Below are positions 53,166 to 55,255 of a stretch of DNA of 55,255 nucleotides, in pieces. Source of the DNA: Marinifilaceae bacterium. Its GTDB lineage: Bacteria; Bacteroidota; Bacteroidia; Bacteroidales; Marinifilaceae. Position numbers and translations under genes: made by a program. The notes under the pieces are model-generated. The model did not search any database and was not told the origin of the DNA. It saw only the letters and a program-made list of their open reading frames with translations. Position 1 is the first letter of the stretch. Each line of letters starts with the position of its first letter. The stretch lies in the NCBI GenBank assembly GCA_017936285.1, contig JAGBFU010000079.1:1-55255 (forward strand), written 5' to 3'.

Positions 53166-55255
53166 ATGGAACTATCTGAGTTGAGAATTACATACATGAA
53201 GGGTGTTGGTGAGAAGAGGGCTGCACTGCTTGAGAACGAACTGAAGATTCGCACTCACGAGGATTTAGTCAATTTTTTCCCCTACCGATACATTGATCGG
53301 ACAAAAATATATAAGATAAACGAGATTGATGTACAATTACCATATATTCAGATACGGGCAAGGATTCGCAATATGCGACTCACAGGAGTTGGTAAGTCGG
53401 AACGTATGACTGCCATCGCCTATGATAACACCGGAGAGTTGGAACTGGTCTGGTTTCAGGGGATAAAATATCTGAAGAATCAACAATATCGCCATGATGT
53501 AGATTTTCTGATTTTTGGGCAACCATCAGAATTCAATCACAGAATAAATATCGTACACCCCGAAATATCACTATATGAGGAGAGTAGCAACAATCTGATA
53601 GGTTTTCAGGCAATATATCCATCAACAGAGAAACTAAAAAAGGCATTTATAACTTCGAAAGTTATAACACAACTCGTCGGTAGCGTATTTAACAATATGA
53701 ATGGAGTACGTCTGCCCGAAACCTTACCCGCATGGCTTATAAAAAAACAAAACCTGCTATACAGGCATGATGCCATATACAACATGCACTTTCCACAATC
53801 AATGGAACTGCTTGAAAAAGCCCGTTACAGAATGAAATTTGAGGAGTTATTCTATATTCAACTCCATATCTTACAACAAAAATACAGAAAAAAACGTCTA
53901 TTCAGGGGACACATATTTGAACGAGTGGGCGACTACTTTAACACATTCTACAACTCATATTTGCCATTTCCTTTAACTAATGCACAAAAACGTGTAGTAA
54001 AGGAGATTAGACAGGATTGCCGAACTGGCAGACAGATGAATCGCCTGCTACAGGGAGATGTAGGTAGCGGCAAAACTGTTGTAGCACTACTATGTATGTT
54101 GATATCGTTAGATAACAATTTCCAGGCATGCCTAATGGCGCCTACTGAAATTCTGGCAACCCAACACTTTGAATCGCTGAAAGAGCTGGTTACTCCACTC
54201 AACATCTCTATTGCCCTGCTGACCGGTTCTACCAAAGCCAAAGAGCGCAAGGAGATCCATGAAACTCTTGAAAACGGAGAGTTACAAATTCTGATTGGAA
54301 CACATGCACTTATTGAAGAGAACGTAAAATTTGACAATATTGGTCTGGCAATCATTGACGAGCAGCATAGATTCGGAGTGGCACAACGCTCAAAATTGTG
54401 GAAAAAGAACTCTATACCTCCACATATTTTGGTAATGACAGCTACTCCTATTCCCCGCACGTTGGCTATGACTGTATATGGAGACCTGGACGTTTCAGTC
54501 ATCGACGAATTACCTCCGGGGAGAAAACCCATTCGCACCCTGCACTCATACGATACGGCACGCGACAGAGTATTTGAATTCATCGAATCAGAACTTGCAA
54601 AGGGGCGTCAAGCTTATATAGTATTCCCAATGATTTATGAATCCGAAAGAGTGGATATGCAAAATCTGGAGAAGGGATTCGAGCGCACAGAAAACTTTTT
54701 TATGCCGCGAGGCTACACTGTCGGTATGGTGCATGGCAAAATGAAACCATCGGAAAAGGATGAGGAGATGAGAAAATTCCAGAATCACGAAACCGATATT
54801 CTGGTTGCCACAACTGTTATAGAGGTCGGTGTCAATGTTCCTAATGCCTCTATAATGGTCATTGAGGGATCGGAACGATTCGGTTTATCACAATTGCACC
54901 AGCTGAGAGGAAGAGTTGGACGAGGAGCCGAACAGTCTTTTTGTATATTGATGTCATCATACAAACTATCGAACGAGTCTCGTAAAAGAATTGAAACTAT
55001 GACCTCAACAAACGATGGTTTTGAAATTGCAGAAGCTGATATGCGCTTACGCGGCCCCGGAGATATTGAGGGAACACGCCAAAGCGGACTGATATGTGAT
55101 TTAAAGGTTGCGAGTCTTGCCAAAGATGGGGCGATTCTGAATTTGGCATCTCAGATAGCAGATGAGATCCTTGCAAATGACCCCAATCTGGAGAGTGACG
55201 AGAATTCTCTATTCAACTATCAACTGAAAAGATTATTCAAGAACTTTGATAGCTG
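53166..55255 (+). CDS. recG: ATP-dependent DNA helicase RecG (3' end cut by window)
   Basis: The frame opens at ATG 53166 and stays open to the window end: 696 complete codons, so only a few residues are missing. RecG remodels stalled replication forks and recombination intermediates. The wedge/OB domain occupies about 1-270 (starts MELSELRITYMKGVGEKRA). Helicase motifs follow: LLQGDVGSGKTVVALL (Walker A, about residue 296), IIDEQHRFGVAQR (motif II), MTATPIPRTLAM (motif III), VATTVIEVGVNVP and QLRGRVGRG (motif VI), then MRLRGPGDIEGTRQSG near the C-terminus. Complete and apparently functional. Confidence 0.95.
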   Translation, partial: MELSELRITYMKGVGEKRAALLENELKIRTHEDLVNFFPYRYIDRTKIYKINEIDVQLPYIQIRARIRNMRLTGVGKSERMTAIAYDNTGELELVWFQGIKYLKNQQYRHDVDFLIFGQPSEFNHRINIVHPEISLYEESSNNLIGFQAIYPSTEKLKKAFITSKVITQLVGSVFNNMNGVRLPETLPAWLIKKQNLLYRHDAIYNMHFPQSMELLEKARYRMKFEELFYIQLHILQQKYRKKRLFRGHIFERVGDYFNTFYNSYLPFPLTNAQKRVVKEIRQDCRTGRQMNRLLQGDVGSGKTVVALLCMLISLDNNFQACLMAPTEILATQHFESLKELVTPLNISIALLTGSTKAKERKEIHETLENGELQILIGTHALIEENVKFDNIGLAIIDEQHRFGVAQRSKLWKKNSIPPHILVMTATPIPRTLAMTVYGDLDVSVIDELPPGRKPIRTLHSYDTARDRVFEFIESELAKGRQAYIVFPMIYESERVDMQNLEKGFERTENFFMPRGYTVGMVHGKMKPSEKDEEMRKFQNHETDILVATTVIEVGVNVPNASIMVIEGSERFGLSQLHQLRGRVGRGAEQSFCILMSSYKLSNESRKRIETMTSTNDGFEIAEADMRLRGPGDIEGTRQSGLICDLKVASLAKDGAILNLASQIADEILANDPNLESDENSLFNYQLKRLFKNFDS

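Noticed and set aside
1..55255. Mobile element or genomic island
   Set aside because: No transposase, integrase, phage gene or flanking direct repeats around the single tRNA gene were found.

Overview
The window is chromosomal DNA from a member of the Bacteroidota, almost certainly order Bacteroidales. The evidence is two SusC/SusD (RagA/RagB) outer-membrane systems, many lipoproteins with an acidic export signal after the lipid cysteine, the Bacteroidales promoter form TTTG-N19-TAnnTTTG upstream of several genes, almost no Shine-Dalgarno sequences, and family members typical of the order (DUF4843, BACON, PKD-like lipoprotein, Bacteroidetes LptD, hexameric GDH). I cannot assign a genus. No phage, insertion sequence, integrase, CRISPR array or rRNA was seen.

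Layout: (1) 1-4.6 kb, minus strand: start of a secreted protein running off the left edge, glutamate dehydrogenase, and a two-gene SIMPL/M13-peptidase operon. (2) 4.7-6.0 kb, plus: a CoA-transferase. (3) 6.4-16.4 kb, plus, locus 1: SusC, SusD, DUF4843 lipoprotein, PKD-like lipoprotein, two thioredoxin-fold proteins, and a cysteine-rich BACON-like lipoprotein, closed by a strong terminator. (4) 16.5-19.3 kb: two tiny PspC proteins, FabI and an NhaC-type antiporter. (5) 19.4-37.0 kb, plus, locus 2: a YidE/AspT-type transporter with a consensus promoter, then SusC, SusD and eight further secreted proteins (six lipoproteins including two LRR proteins and a subtilisin, plus a DUF1573 protein; one of the six is lipocalin-like), apparently one 17.6-kb operon closed by a perfect palindromic terminator. 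(6) 37.1-42 kb, minus: tRNA-Lys, YigZ, DnaA, an MCE/MlaD protein and a cell-wall amidase. (7) 42-49.8 kb: LptD (plus), an ABC-F ATPase (minus), proline catabolic P5C dehydrogenase and a D-2-hydroxyacid dehydrogenase (both plus). (8) 50-55 kb: AraC-type regulator (minus), a degenerate methyltransferase-like gene (plus), a polysaccharide flippase (minus) and RecG (plus, cut by the right edge).

How the genes may work together: neither SusCD locus carries a recognisable glycoside hydrolase, polysaccharide lyase or sulfatase. Locus 2 instead has a surface-type subtilisin, two LRR lipoproteins and an amino-acid-exchanger-like carrier, so protein or peptide capture (as RagAB does) is a better guess than glycan use. 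Locus 1 pairs two WCGPC thioredoxin-fold proteins with a lipoprotein holding seven non-lipid cysteines, which suggests thiol/disulfide handling is part of its job. These roles are inferences from gene content. Between and around the loci lie ordinary housekeeping genes for envelope assembly, replication and amino-acid metabolism.
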